Source: Polyodon spathula
Lineage: Eukaryota; Chordata; Actinopteri; Acipenseriformes; Polyodontidae
NCBI RefSeq assembly: GCF_017654505.1
Contig: NC_054570.1
Span: forward strand, 4,411,488 to 4,475,487
Direction: 5' to 3'
Length of the DNA stretch: 64,000 nucleotides
Part shown: in pieces, positions 44,693 to 55,243 of the stretch
How the letters are laid out: every line of letters begins with the position of its first letter
How positions within the stretch are numbered: the first letter of the stretch is position 1
Made by a program: the position numbers and the translations under genes
Notes under the pieces: model-generated
Told to the model about the DNA's origin: nothing
What the model saw: only the letters and a program-made list of their open reading frames with translations
The model's database searches: none

Positions 44693-47560
44693 TTAGTAGC
44701 TTATTGATCCCAAAATCTCATCAAGCAGCTTCTTGAAGGATCCCAGGGTGTCAGCTTCAACAACATTACTGGGGAGTTGATTCCAGACCCTCACAATTCT
44801 CTGTGTAAAAAAGTGCCTCCTATTTTCTGTTCTGAATGCCCCTTTTTCTAAACTCCATTTGTGACCCCTGGTCCTTGTTTCTTTTTTCAGGCTGAAAAAG
44901 TCCCTTGCGTCGACACTGTCAATACCTTTTAGAATTTTGAATGCTTGAATTAGGTCGCCACGTAGTCTTCTTTGTTCAAGACTGAACAGATTCAATTCTT
45001 TTAGCCTGTCTGCATATGACATGCCTTTTAAGCCCGGAATAATTCTGGTCGCTCTTCTTTGCACTCTTTCTAGAGCAGCAATATCTTTTTTTATAGCGAG
45101 GTGACCAGAACTGAACACAATATTCAAGATGAGGTCTTACTAATGCATTGTAAAGTTTTAACATTACTTCCCTTGATTTAAATTCAACACTTTTCACAAT
45201 GTATCCGAGCATCTTGTTAGCCTTTTTTATAGCTTCCCCACATTGTCTAGATGAAGACATTTCTGAGTCAACAAAAACTCCTAGGTCTTTTTCATAGATT
45301 CCTTCTCCAATTTCAATATCTCCCATATGATATTTATAATGTACATTTTTATTTCCTGCGTGCAGTACCTTACACTTTTCTCTATTAAATGTCATTTGCC
45401 ATGTGTCTGCCCAGTTCTGAATCTTGTCTAGATCATTTTGAATGACCTTTGCTGCTGCAACAGTGTTTGCCACTCCTCCTACTTTTGTGTCGTCTGCAAA
45501 TTTAACAAGTTTGCTTACTATACCAGAATCTAAATCATTAATGTAGATTAGGAATAGCAGAGGACCTAATACTGATCCCTGTGGTACACCGCTGGTTACC
45601 ACACTCCATTCTGAGGTTTTTCCTCTAATCAGTACTTTCTGTTTTCTACATGTTAACCACTCCCTAATCCATGTACATGTGTTTCCTTGAATCCCAACTG
45701 CGTTCAGTTTGAGAATTAATCTTTTGTGCGGGACTTTGTCAAAAGCTTTCTGGAAATCTAAATAAACCATGTCATATGCTTTGCAATTATCCATTATCGA
45801 TGTTGCATCCTCAAAAAAATCAAGCAAGTTAGTTAGGCACGATCTCCCTTTCCTAAAACCATGTTGACTGTCTCCCAGGACCCTGTTACCATATAGGTAA
45901 TTTTCCATTTTGGCTCTTATTATAGTTTCCATAAGTTTGCATATAATAGAAGTCAGGCTTACTGGTCTGTAGTTACCTGGTTCAGTTTTGTTTCCCTTTT
46001 TGTGGATCGGTATTACGTTTGCAATTTTCCAGTCTGTCGGTACCACCCCTGTGTCAAGAGACTGCTGCATGATCTTGGTTAGCGGTTTGTAAATTACTTC
46101 TTTCATTTCTTTGAGTACTACTGGGAGGATCTCATCCGGCCCAGGGGATTTGTTTATTTTAAGAGCTCCTAGTCCCTTTAACACTTCTGCCTCAGTTATG
46201 CTAAAGTTATTTAAAACTGGATAGGAACTGGATGACATGTGGGGCATGTTGTCAGTATCTTCCTTTGTAAAAACTTGTGAAAAGTAATCATTTAACATAT
46301 TTGCTATTTTTTTTTCTTCCTCTACGATTTTGCCATTTGTATCTCTTAAACATTTAATCTCCTCTTTGAATGTTCTCTTGCTGTTGTAATATTGGAAAAA
46401 CATTTTGGAATTGGTTTTAGCTCCCTTAGCAATGTTCATTTCTATTTCTCTCTTGGCCTTTCTAACTTCCTTTTTGACTTGCATTTGCAGTTCTGTGTAC
46501 TCTTTCTGTGTACTTTCTTTTTGGTCCTTTTTTAATGCTCTGTAAAGTGCCTTTTTTCGCTGAATATTTTTTTTAATTGATCTATTAAACCATTTTGGCA
46601 ATTTAGTTTTACATTTAGATTTGTCTACTTTAGGGATATAATTGTTTTGCGCCTCTAGTACTACATTTTTGAAGAACAACCATCCTTCTTCTGTGGGTGT
46701 TTTCTCTATTTTACTCCAATCTACTTCTGTTAGTCTCTGTTTCATACCTTCATAGTTTGCTTTTCTAAAATTGTAAACCTTAGCTTTAGTCTTTACTTTT
46801 GAGGATTTAAAAAACACTTCAAATGAGACCATGTTGTGGTCTGAGTTTGCCAGTGGTTCTCTGACCTCTGTTTTAGTTATTCTATCTTCATTATTTGAAA
46901 AGACTAAATCAAGGCATGCCTCCCCTCTAGTGGGTGCCTTCACAAATTGTGTTAGGAAGCAGTCATTTGTCATTTCCACCATTTCTATTTCATCCTTCGC
47001 GCTACCCACCGGGTTTTCCCATTTTATTTGGGGGAAGTTGAAATCCCCCATTAGTATGGCTTCTCCTTTGCTACACACATTTCTAATGTCATTGTATAAC
47101 AGATTATTTTGCTCACCGTCTGAATCTGGCGGTCTATAGCATGCTCCTATTATTATGCCCTTTGAATTTTTGTCTGTTATTCTGACCCATATTGATTCGG
47201 TTTTATTTTCTTTGTCCAGGTTTAACACCTGGGCTTCAAGACTGTTTCTTATGTATAGCGCTACCCCTCCTCCTCGTCTGTCCTGCCTGTCTTTCCTATA
47301 CAGTGTATACCCACAAATATTATATTCGTCCCCATCACTCTCAGACAACCACGTTTCTGTAACACCTATCACATCATAGTTACCTGTTAGTGCAGTAGCT
47401 TCAAGTTCTAGAATTTTGTTTCTGATACTTCTAGCATTTAGATAAATACATTTAATGGTTGTCTTACCTGAGTTGTTGTTCTTGTTTTGATGCGGTCTCC
47501 CTTCTGTTTTTTTGTTGATTTCTCCCCCCTTCCTTTCTAGTTTAAATGCTTCCGAACCTG
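44693..47560 (-). pseudogene. CR1 ORF2: endonuclease-reverse transcriptase, one frameshift
   Basis: Protein for target-primed retrotransposition. N-terminal APE-type endonuclease: YLNARSIRNK, IGVTETWLSE, ALYIRNSLEAQ, CYRPPDSDG, LMGDFNFPQIKW and NSDHNMVSFEV. Reverse transcriptase: GNYRPVSLTSIICKLME, QHGFRKGRSCLTNLLDF, VYLDFQKAFDKVPH, SGVPQGSVLGPLLFLIYIND and the active-site FADD, then a C-terminal connection region ending LLDEILGSISY. The main frame (44976-47372) stays open upstream beyond 47372 to overlap the end of ORF1, so the true start lies near 47.5 kb. After WSPRYKK a single extra base in a homopolymer moves the last ~135 codons to another frame (44693-45127). Confidence 0.9.
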
Positions 47561-48484
47561 CTCGAGGATCTTTTCTCCAAGTAGACTAGTTCCCTTGTTA
47601 TTTAAATGCAGTCCATCCCGTCTATACAGATAGTCCTCGTTGTAGAAAGTGGTCCAATGATCAAGATAGGTGAAGCCTTCCCGTGTGCACCACGTCTTCA
47701 ACCATTGGTTTTGATTTATTATTTCCAGCTGTCCATATGGTCCTTTGCAAGGTGCGGGTAGTATACCAGAAAATACCACAGTTTTGGTTTTCTCTTTTAA
47801 TTTCCTTCCTAGCTCTCTGAATTTGTTTTGCAGGGATTTTGGTCTGTCTCTTCCAATGTTGTTTGTACCGATGTGGACGACTACTACCGGGTCGTCTCCT
47901 GTTCGTTCTAGGAGCCTGTCCACGTTTTCAGTGATGTGCTTGACCGAGGCTCCCGGAAGGCAGCACACTGTTGTAGTAAGGGGGTCCAAACTGCGAACTG
48001 AACTTGCTGTGTTTCTCAATATGGAGTCCCCAACAATCATGACCTCCCTTCTTTTTACTGTCTTGTCACCACTGTCAATAGGGTCCTGGATGTTGTTCCT
48101 TTCATTCTCTTGTTGTTGGTTCTGCTCATCACAATTCTGAAGTGACTCAAATCTGTTGGTTGTTTTGATTTCTGGTGGTTGTGTTTGACGAAGTTTCTTT
48201 TTTTCCCTGCTTCTGCCTACCTGAACCCAGCTGTTCTGACCTTCTATCTCCCTGGTGGCTTTCAGTCTGTTAGGGGTGATGCAGACTTCCATGAATTGTG
48301 GGTGTGCCAGTTCCTCAAGATCTTGTTGCTGTCTCACTTCTTCCAGCTCCATTTCTAGCATGCTTACTAGTTTATGCAAGTCCTGGATCGCGCGGCACTT
48401 TACGCACACTTGGTTTAGCTCCGCTGGGTTTTCTCGGATTTCCCACATCAAGCAGGTGTCACAGATTACTGGCTTGAAGACCAT
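47537..48484 (-). CDS. CR1 ORF1: zinc-finger / SGNH-esterase protein, intact
   Basis: 315 residues. Residues 8-30 hold a CxxC...CxxC zinc motif (Cys8, 11, 27, 30), followed by a coiled-coil-like stretch (about 36-60, rich in E, L and Q). Residues ~148-310 form an SGNH/GDSL-type esterase domain: block I GDSIL (Ser154), GTNN (206-209) and DGLHLN with the catalytic pair Asp290/His293. Such ORF1 proteins are known from CR1/L2-group LINEs. ORF2 overlaps its last codons in another frame, suggesting coupled translation. ATG context 'ctcaacatgg'. No lesion seen. Confidence 0.88.
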   Translation of the reverse strand: MVFKPVICDTCLMWEIRENPAELNQVCVKCRAIQDLHKLVSMLEMELEEVRQQQDLEELAHPQFMEVCITPNRLKATREIEGQNSWVQVGRSREKKKLRQTQPPEIKTTNRFESLQNCDEQNQQQENERNNIQDPIDSGDKTVKRREVMIVGDSILRNTASSVRSLDPLTTTVCCLPGASVKHITENVDRLLERTGDDPVVVVHIGTNNIGRDRPKSLQNKFRELGRKLKEKTKTVVFSGILPAPCKGPYGQLEIINQNQWLKTWCTREGFTYLDHWTTFYNEDYLYRRDGLHLNNKGTSLLGEKILEQVRKHLN

Positions 48485-48720
48485 GTTGAGGGTTTTTTTT
48501 TTTTTGAAGTTTAGTTTCTTCTGCAGCCGTCAACCTGCTTTCAAACTGCTTCGAAACTGCTCTGTACTTTTCCACGCTGTACTTCTCCCACTCGCTGTCG
48601 CTTCCACTCGCTGTCGCTGGGAAGACTGCCTCGTTTTTTTTTTTTTGTTTGTTAATTTTTGTTAATTTCCATTCTCTGAGAATCTGTGCTAGCGCATTTG
48701 TTTTGCAGTTTAGTGTTAAA

Positions 48721-49003
48721 AATGAAGGGTAGGTCCATAGATGACATAAGAAAGAAGTTGGCTATGTTGATCATAGAAAACACTTCATATATTATTGATT
48801 GTGAAAACTTGTCAATTTTTATGGAGAATTGCAACATGAAAACTGGTTATTCTTGTAATGCAAGCAGTTCTGGGAAACAGTGTATTTGTCAACATGATTT
48901 TAAAATGCTAAATGTTGATCAAACTGTACTTGATGACTCAGTGGAAGAAACAGAAAACACTTCATTCATCCCAACCACTTCTAGACCTCATCTCAATTTA
49001 TAG
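48721..49003 (+). CDS. unidentified open frame (MKGRSIDDIRKKL...)
   Basis: An ATG at 48721 opens a 94-codon frame with hydrophilic, low-repeat content (IDDIRKKLAMLIIEN; six cysteines between about residues 28 and 60, including SGKQCICQHDF). It stops at 49003, and a second frame (49007-49279, interrupted by an A16 run at 49119) continues with KSEQAYRIACSQF and HVRKVTKGKT-like sequence. No family recognised. It lies immediately behind the 5' end of the full-length CR1; it may be a retro-copied or transposon-derived scrap. Confidence 0.25.
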
Positions 49004-49639
49004 AAAATGTTCACAGAACTGCTTGAGTGGAGCAAATCCTCTCGTTGCATTGAGACTACAGAGTTGCATAAATCGGAGCAAGCATACAGGATTGCTTGTA
49101 GTCAGTTCCATTCACATAAAAAAAAAAAAAAAAACACGAAAAACTCCATGTTTGTCCACGTAAGAAAGGTTACAAAAGGGAAGACTATACTAAAAGATAG
49201 TGATGGAGACGGTGAGTGTCTTGGGCTGCCAATTCATTTTCATGCTCGCAAAGGTCTTAACAGAATTATATTTGCTTAATTGGATCAATTTAAACACGGG
49301 TCCGGCCAGCTGTACACGATTTCAAGCAGTAGAGGTCAACTAGGTTTCATTCCAACTGACCGCTCAACTGTTTACTCAAACTCTAAGAGTAATAATCTGC
49401 TTAATTAGACCTTTCTCTTTATTTTAAGCTGGAGATTTCCAGTTAGCTGTAAAACCTACAGGCCTATCTCATTACATCATACATATACAATTACTTTTGT
49501 TTTTTGTTACACTGCACTTGCAGGATACATATACATCTGGGGTGCTTTCTTTTAAATAAAATATTGACTTGTTGGGGTTATATAAATACGACCAGCACTC
49601 ACTTTATATCTTTGCAAACAGCAGTACACTGTGTAAGGG

Positions 49640-49760
49640 GTGTACAGCTCCAGTCCACGAGGGCTGCAGGGTCTTCTGGTTTTCGTTCTACCAGAGTTCT
49701 TAACTAGCTAATTGAATCAATTATTTAATTAGCCAGCTAGACTAATTTAACACTTAAGGT
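49640..49760. repeat. MITE-type fragment
   Basis: 'ggtgtacagctccagtccac' and 'ggttttcgttctaccagagt' followed by a TTAACTAGCTAATTGAATCAA-like stretch resemble the element at 50199-50463 and the common fish repeat ending in 'ctggttttcgttc'. One end only. The neighbouring 49.28-49.6 and 49.76-50.19 kb show no gene. Confidence 0.4.
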
Positions 49761-50198
49761 TTTATACTGTTGATGATTTTAAGGCATCTACAAACACTGT
49801 TGGATTGTCTCTCTCAAGAGCTGGTGTTTTAGCTCTATTCTGATTACGATAATAAATCTATGTTGTACTGTATACGTCAAATGTTTCCCTGGTGTTTCTC
49901 CTATTGGCTTTTTAATGTTAATTTTAATGTTATCTCCAGTTTGTAGTACCATTTAGGTGTCTGGTACAATAATTGCCTAACCATTAAAAATGAACTGTAT
50001 CCTACTTTCTAAACGTCATTGTATGATCAGTTCTTTCTACCAATTCATCTGCACTACAATGAAGCAATGATATAGGTTACTAAAAAAAAAAAAAAGAAAA
50101 CAACAACAATATTAAAGTGTATTTCAGTTTATTATGGTCCTTATAAAAACTGGCCTTTCAAAATATTTGGGTCAATAACACAGAAAAATAACAGGTTA

Positions 50199-50463
50199 TC
50201 TCAGTGGTTCCCAACCCTGGTTCTGCTAGTCTTTGTTCCAACTGAGCCCTCGTTACTTAATTAAACCCTAATTGAACTTATTTGTCTAACCAGAGCTTTT
50301 GACTTGGTAACTAAAATTGTTTTAAGTAACTTGAAATATGCATGCAAAACCATTTAAAAAAGTTTAATTAAGCAAATTGAGGGATCAATTAAGTAACAGA
50401 GATTCGTTAGAACAAAAACCAGCCGGGCAGGGGGTCCCAGGACCAGGACTGTGAAACGCTGCT
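50199..50463. mobile_element. hAT-like MITE, ~265 bp
   Basis: Inverted ends: 'cagtggttcccaaccctggt' at 50199 and the complement of 'ccaggactgtgaaacgctg' at the right, with inner stretches also complementary (gagccctcgttacttaatta versus taattaag...cagag). Ends starting CAGTGxTTCxCA are typical of hAT-derived non-autonomous elements. A clean 8-bp target duplication is not evident. 50464-51398 holds no recognised feature. Confidence 0.65.
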
Positions 50464-51398
50464 CTAGGAGTTGTAGGCATTTTTTATAACCAGTTTTGTA
50501 AGCTGATGATGTCTGGCCCTGAAGATCCATTCCAGTCCTGGTAGCTGAAAGTAGCTTCCAATGGGCCCACCGGTTTCAGGAAGTAAGGACAGTCGTTTTC
50601 AGTTTGCAGATTTTATGATGGGACAAAGAAATTACAGTCCTCAGCAATTCTTATTTCATTCAATGTTCCGTGGTCTGTGTTTCAATTCAGTATTATACTG
50701 AGTGCAAGTTTTTTGGATATAGTACTTTGTTTGACTCTTTTAGATGAATACAAGGTTATTGAAACACTTTGGCCTGGCATGTTAGCCACCATAATCCAGT
50801 CCACTTTTCAATTGTTCATATTAGTGTCTATTTACACATAGTGAGCAAAACAGAGCCCTGTTGCTTGTACTGATTTGGCAGGTCAGACCTGCGTTTGTAA
50901 CACCATTGTCCGCAATGCTTCCACTCTGTCCATTTATGACTGTGCTTTCTTCACCTACAAGAAAAATATGATGAAACATCAATTAGTGCATTAAATATCC
51001 TACTGTTTGCAATTTTAAAAAAGTGAATATGATTAATATTCTGAAAGGAGAAAGCATTGTGTTGTTAAAACAGCACATGGTCTACTGATCATGCTACAAA
51101 ACAAATGAATGGTGTGCATTACTCTGTTGATGTGCATTACTCAAAGACTTTGTAGAATAACCTTAAAACTGAATTACCTTGTTACTCTGAATTGACATAG
51201 ACCTGCTCACAGGGTCATCTCCTAGGTTTGTTTTGTTATGTCCCCTTTATATCTTTACCATGTTGACTGGAAACCGAATTACATTGCATTACGTTACATT
51301 ACACATTTGATCGACAATACTGATATACGTGGCCTAGAAGAACAGCAAAGAACAAAGTAAAATTTCCATGTGCAAAAGGCAGACATCCATAAAAGTTA

Positions 51399-52410
51399 CA
51401 GACCTGCTCTCGGGGCAGAAGGGACACAGACCTGCTCTCAGGGCAGGAGGGACACAGACCTGCTCTCGGGGCAGGAGAGCACAGACCTGCTCTCAGGGCA
51501 GGAGGGACACAGACCTGCTCTCGGGGCAGGAGGGACACAGACCTGCTCTCGGGGCAGGAGGGCACAGACCTGCTCTCAGGGCAGGAGGGACACAGACCTG
51601 CTCTCAGGGCAGGAGGGACACAGACCTGCTCTCGGGGCAGGAGGGACACAGACCTGCTCACAGGGGAGGGACACAGACCTGCTCTCAGGGCAGGAGGGAC
51701 ACAGACCTGCTCTCAGGGCAGGAGGGACACAGACCTGCTCTCAGGGCAGGAGGGACACAGACCTGCTCTCAGGAGGAGGGACACAGACCTGCTCTCGGGG
51801 CAGGAGGGACACAGACCTGCTCTCGGGGCAGGAGGGACACAGACCTGCTCTCGGGGCAGGAGGGACACAGACCTGCTCTCAGGGCAGGAGGGACACAGAC
51901 CTGCTCTCAGGGCAGGAGGGACACAGACCTGCTCTCAGGGCAGGAGGGACACAGACCTGCTCTCGGGGCAGGAGGGACACAGACCTGCTCTCGGGGCAGG
52001 AGGGACACAGACCTGCTCTCGGGGCAGGAGGGACACAGACCTGCTCTCGGGGCAGGAGGGACACAGACCTGCTCTCAGGGCAGGAGGGACACAGACCTGC
52101 TCTCAGGGCAGGAGGGACACAGACCTGCTCTCAGGGCAGGAGGGACACAGACCTGCTCTCAGGGCAGGAGGGACACAGACCTGCTCTCAGGGCAGGAGGG
52201 ACACAGACCTGCTCTCAGGGCAGGAGGGACACAGACCTGCTCTCAGGGCAGGAGGGACACAGACCTGCTCTCAGGGCAGGAGGGACACAGACCTGCTCTC
52301 GGGGCAGGAGGGACACAGACCTGCCCAAAACAGGAGGGACACAGACCTGCTCTCGGGACAGGAGGGACACAGACCTGCTCTCGGGACAGGAGAGCACAGA
52401 CCTGCTCAGG
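51399..52410. repeat. minisatellite, 28-bp unit, ~36 copies
   Basis: About 36 copies of cagacctgctctc[a/g]gggcaggagggaca. Subtypes differ mainly by CTCAGGG versus CTCGGGG; a few copies are shortened (51664, 51774) or substituted (52320-52335). Because 28 is not a multiple of three and the unit has no stop in any forward frame, frames of 350 and 352 codons run through it, each encoding the same 28-residue cycle. I treat these as a by-product of the repeat, not a gene. Confidence 0.96.
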
Positions 52411-52675
52411 CCTTTTCTGACTTGGTAGATCGATACAATATTTTATATAACTCTAAACAATATTTTTCAAATAATCTTGCACATTACTTTCCTGTCAGTC
52501 GGTGGTTCCAACAGCAAGACAGATCTGAATTCCTCCTCGTCTTTCCCCAGACGCTGTCAAATAATCTGACCAATCAATCCATTAAACATTTTAGACCCGC
52601 CTTCGCAAAAGACGAATCGGAAGGAAAAAATTCGCTCCGCCCCAGAACAAGCTGATTTCTGAAAACTCAGCTGAG

Positions 52676-52748
52676 CTTTGAACAGGACACAGGAAATCCA
52701 ACACAAACTTAACAAAACTTCCAAGATTATGCTGAAGTACAGGAGGTA
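52676..52748 (+). promoter_or_regulatory. possible 5' exon with donor site
   Basis: The sequence around 'aagattatgctgaagtacag' ends at 'aggag|gtaagc' (donor after 52745). CCAAT-like words ('gaccaatcaatcc', 52569-52581) lie ~150 bases upstream. If spliced to the NLR exon at 57939, the ATG here would be out of frame, so it could only be a non-coding leader exon; it might equally belong to an unrelated or no transcript. Confidence 0.25.
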
Positions 52749-55042
52749 AGCACGTTAGTGTTATAATAATTACATTTTTGAGTGTTCAATGTTGAGACTT
52801 GTTCAAATAAGGGCTGATAGTGGACTTCCTTTAACAGCGCTAACCTCAGTGTTGGTTCAGCCCTCTGTTGTCTGTCATAAATAACTGTTTAAATAAGTAA
52901 ACGTTACCGTTTTCGGGTAAAACTGGTTTTCACCGACACTGTCTGTCGAGGTCCCAGTTCAGGGTAACTCCGTTTATATTTTAAAACCAGCAGGAAGAAT
53001 TACATTAAGAATACACGCCAGACGGGTGGGGTAAAAGCCGGAACGAATAATAATGCGCTTTAACCCGTTCCGACCCAGAACCTTGTCTTTATAACCAAAA
53101 AGCTCCGAAGGTGCAAAGACGACGAAAATTATGTACATAATACAACTAAGTGAGAACAACACAGCACCACTGAAAAAACCCACCGAACCGACCTTTCATT
53201 GCTCGTTGCGTGCAGTAAACAGCTTGATTAAACTCTTGAAAAAGTTATTCCTCGAAACCCTATTTCAGGGGTTCCGAATAGTGTACAAAGAACCTTTTTA
53301 AACCGCCACAAATAAACGTTGAAGTCTCGAAGGGTTAATAAGGAACCCTGTAACTCCCAAAGAACCCCCAGCGGTTCTAATCTATAAAGCCTTCTAATAC
53401 GAAAAGTCATGCACATTGACTAAAAATCACAGGTTTTGTGCATGGCTACACATTTGAAAGCTATTCAATTAGACTTCAGCAGCAAGTGCATCGTTGGTGA
53501 CAGAACATCCCGCTACTTTTTGGCAATAAAGATCATACTGTAACGAGGGCTAAACGGGGTTTACAGTGTAATTTCTGGTAGGTGTCTACGCCAAGGAAGG
53601 CACTACCTTCAGATTAAGTTAAAGATTTTAGGTTGTTTGCAGCAGGTTCTTTTATTTGGGCTGGAGGGTAAGGTCTTGACCAAGCACAACACAAACACAC
53701 AATCAAAATGCCAGGGATGTAAAATAATCACATTTATTTAGAACACAATTTCAATTCTCATATTGCACAAACTAGTGCTGTCTGTTAGTTACAGAGTTTC
53801 AGCCAAATCCTTCAATTCGATGCATTATCTCAAGGGTTCAGGCATTATACTGTAACATAGTTTCATACAGCAGCAGCTCATTTAGAGCAAAATAGGCCTG
53901 CATTGTTTAATTTCTCTCTGGTATTCAGACACATACACACAGCACTAGACAAGACAGAAGTTTACCAAATTAAACACAGACACAAAAACAAAACAAACTG
54001 TTTGTTCATTTTATTTTATTTGGTTTTATTTTATTTATTTATGCATATGACACACACAATATAAAAACGAATTGATTTTTTTGAAGAAAATGGGAAAAGC
54101 ATCAAGGTTTGTATTTGAAGTCATCTTGTGTAATATTAAAATCTGAACTGTTTTGTTTGCTCATTTTTCATTACATGTTGTAAACTGCGTAGCTGTAGGG
54201 TAGTGTGTTTGTTTGCCTTTGCACTGCATTGTGCCCATATTGTATTAAATATACAGTAGGTACATATATGGATATGTTTAAATATGTTTAAAGACATTTT
54301 CTCATTGAAAGAACCAAGAAGTTGTGAAAAAATAAATGTTGTTAAACTGTTGCAACAATATACATGTGTTGTTATTATTTTAATCACATATAACTGTTAC
54401 AGTTCGGGGCTCCCAGCAATTCTAGACCTTTGCAATTGTTCTCCTTGTGAAAATACTGTTACTTTATCACCTCCTTCCCTGCAAAGCAGAAAGAAGGCCT
54501 CACTATATTCCACTATAAAGAAAAGATAAAAACAATGTTCAAAATATGGATCTGCTCAAATAAAAATTGAGAGAGAGAGAGAGTTTTATTACCCAGACGG
54601 GGTGGTTTAAGGTGGGTTTTTCAATAGGGTTATGTTTTTCTCACTTAGTTGTATTATGTGTATAATTTTTCTGTATTTCTGTAATTCTGTTCTGTGTCCT
54701 GGCTTTTACCCTGTCCCCAGCGAGACTGCTTTCAGCTGATGAAAAGGCAGTTTTGAAGTCATTAGATGGACGTGTCTGTTTTAAGTCTGATGTACAAAGT
54801 TAATTTGCGTTCTCCTATGCTCCTGTAATTTGTGCAGATTTTTTTTTTGTTAATTAAATGTATCATCAGAATTCATTTTGGGCTGCTTGTACTGAGTGGC
54901 AATGTGGTAATGCACCCACAGTTTAGTAGAAAAGAACCACTCGGGCACTGAATCGCAAAGGTCCAAATAACATCAGTTCCCTTTGTTTATATTTAAAAAG
55001 TTTTAAATATGAGGCGCCGTTATGGACATAATTCAAACTGAC
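52749..55042. other. no gene recognised
   Basis: AT-rich, unique-looking sequence. Only a (GA)n run at 54569-54583 and TTTTATTT repeats at 54009-54043 stand out. Confidence 0.45.
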
Positions 55043-55152
55043 ACCTCGTACACTACACACTGATCTCATACACTACACAGTGAAATGGCATACACTACAT
55101 ACTGAAATCTTGAAACCTCATACACTGCATAGTGAAATCTCATACACTGCCT
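55043..55152. repeat. short degenerate tandem repeat
   Basis: Five copies of a ctcatacactacacactga-like unit of 20-28 bases separated by variable spacers. Confidence 0.75.
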
Positions 55153-55243
55153 CTTAAAATTGGCAAAAAAAAAAATTATAACAATTATTTGAAAGTCAAG
55201 GCCTTTGTTTTGCTAGTAACGGTGTAGAATATTTTTCCCCCTG

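Larger units (their letters stand above)
44637..48635 (-). mobile_element. CR1 LINE, essentially full length (~4.0 kb)
   Basis: Minus orientation. 5' UTR from about 48635 (cgaggcagtcttcccagcga) to 48485, ORF1 48484-47537, ORF2 about 47560-44693, 3' tail ending 'aaactttcttatg' at 44637. ORF1 is intact; ORF2 has one visible lesion, a T7 run (45086-45092) where the 29.3-kb copy has A6. Five further copies or fragments of the same family lie in this window, all with the same 3' end. Confidence 0.93.

Noticed and set aside
51368..52428. Two overlapping ~350-codon open frames, apparently long proteins
   Set aside because: They are readings of the 28-bp minisatellite in two frames; there is no stop in the unit, no unique sequence and no start or splice support.
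52676..52748. ATG exon at 52.73 kb as coding start of the NLR gene
   Set aside because: Joining it to 57939 gives an out-of-frame product that stops within a few codons, so at most it is a leader exon.
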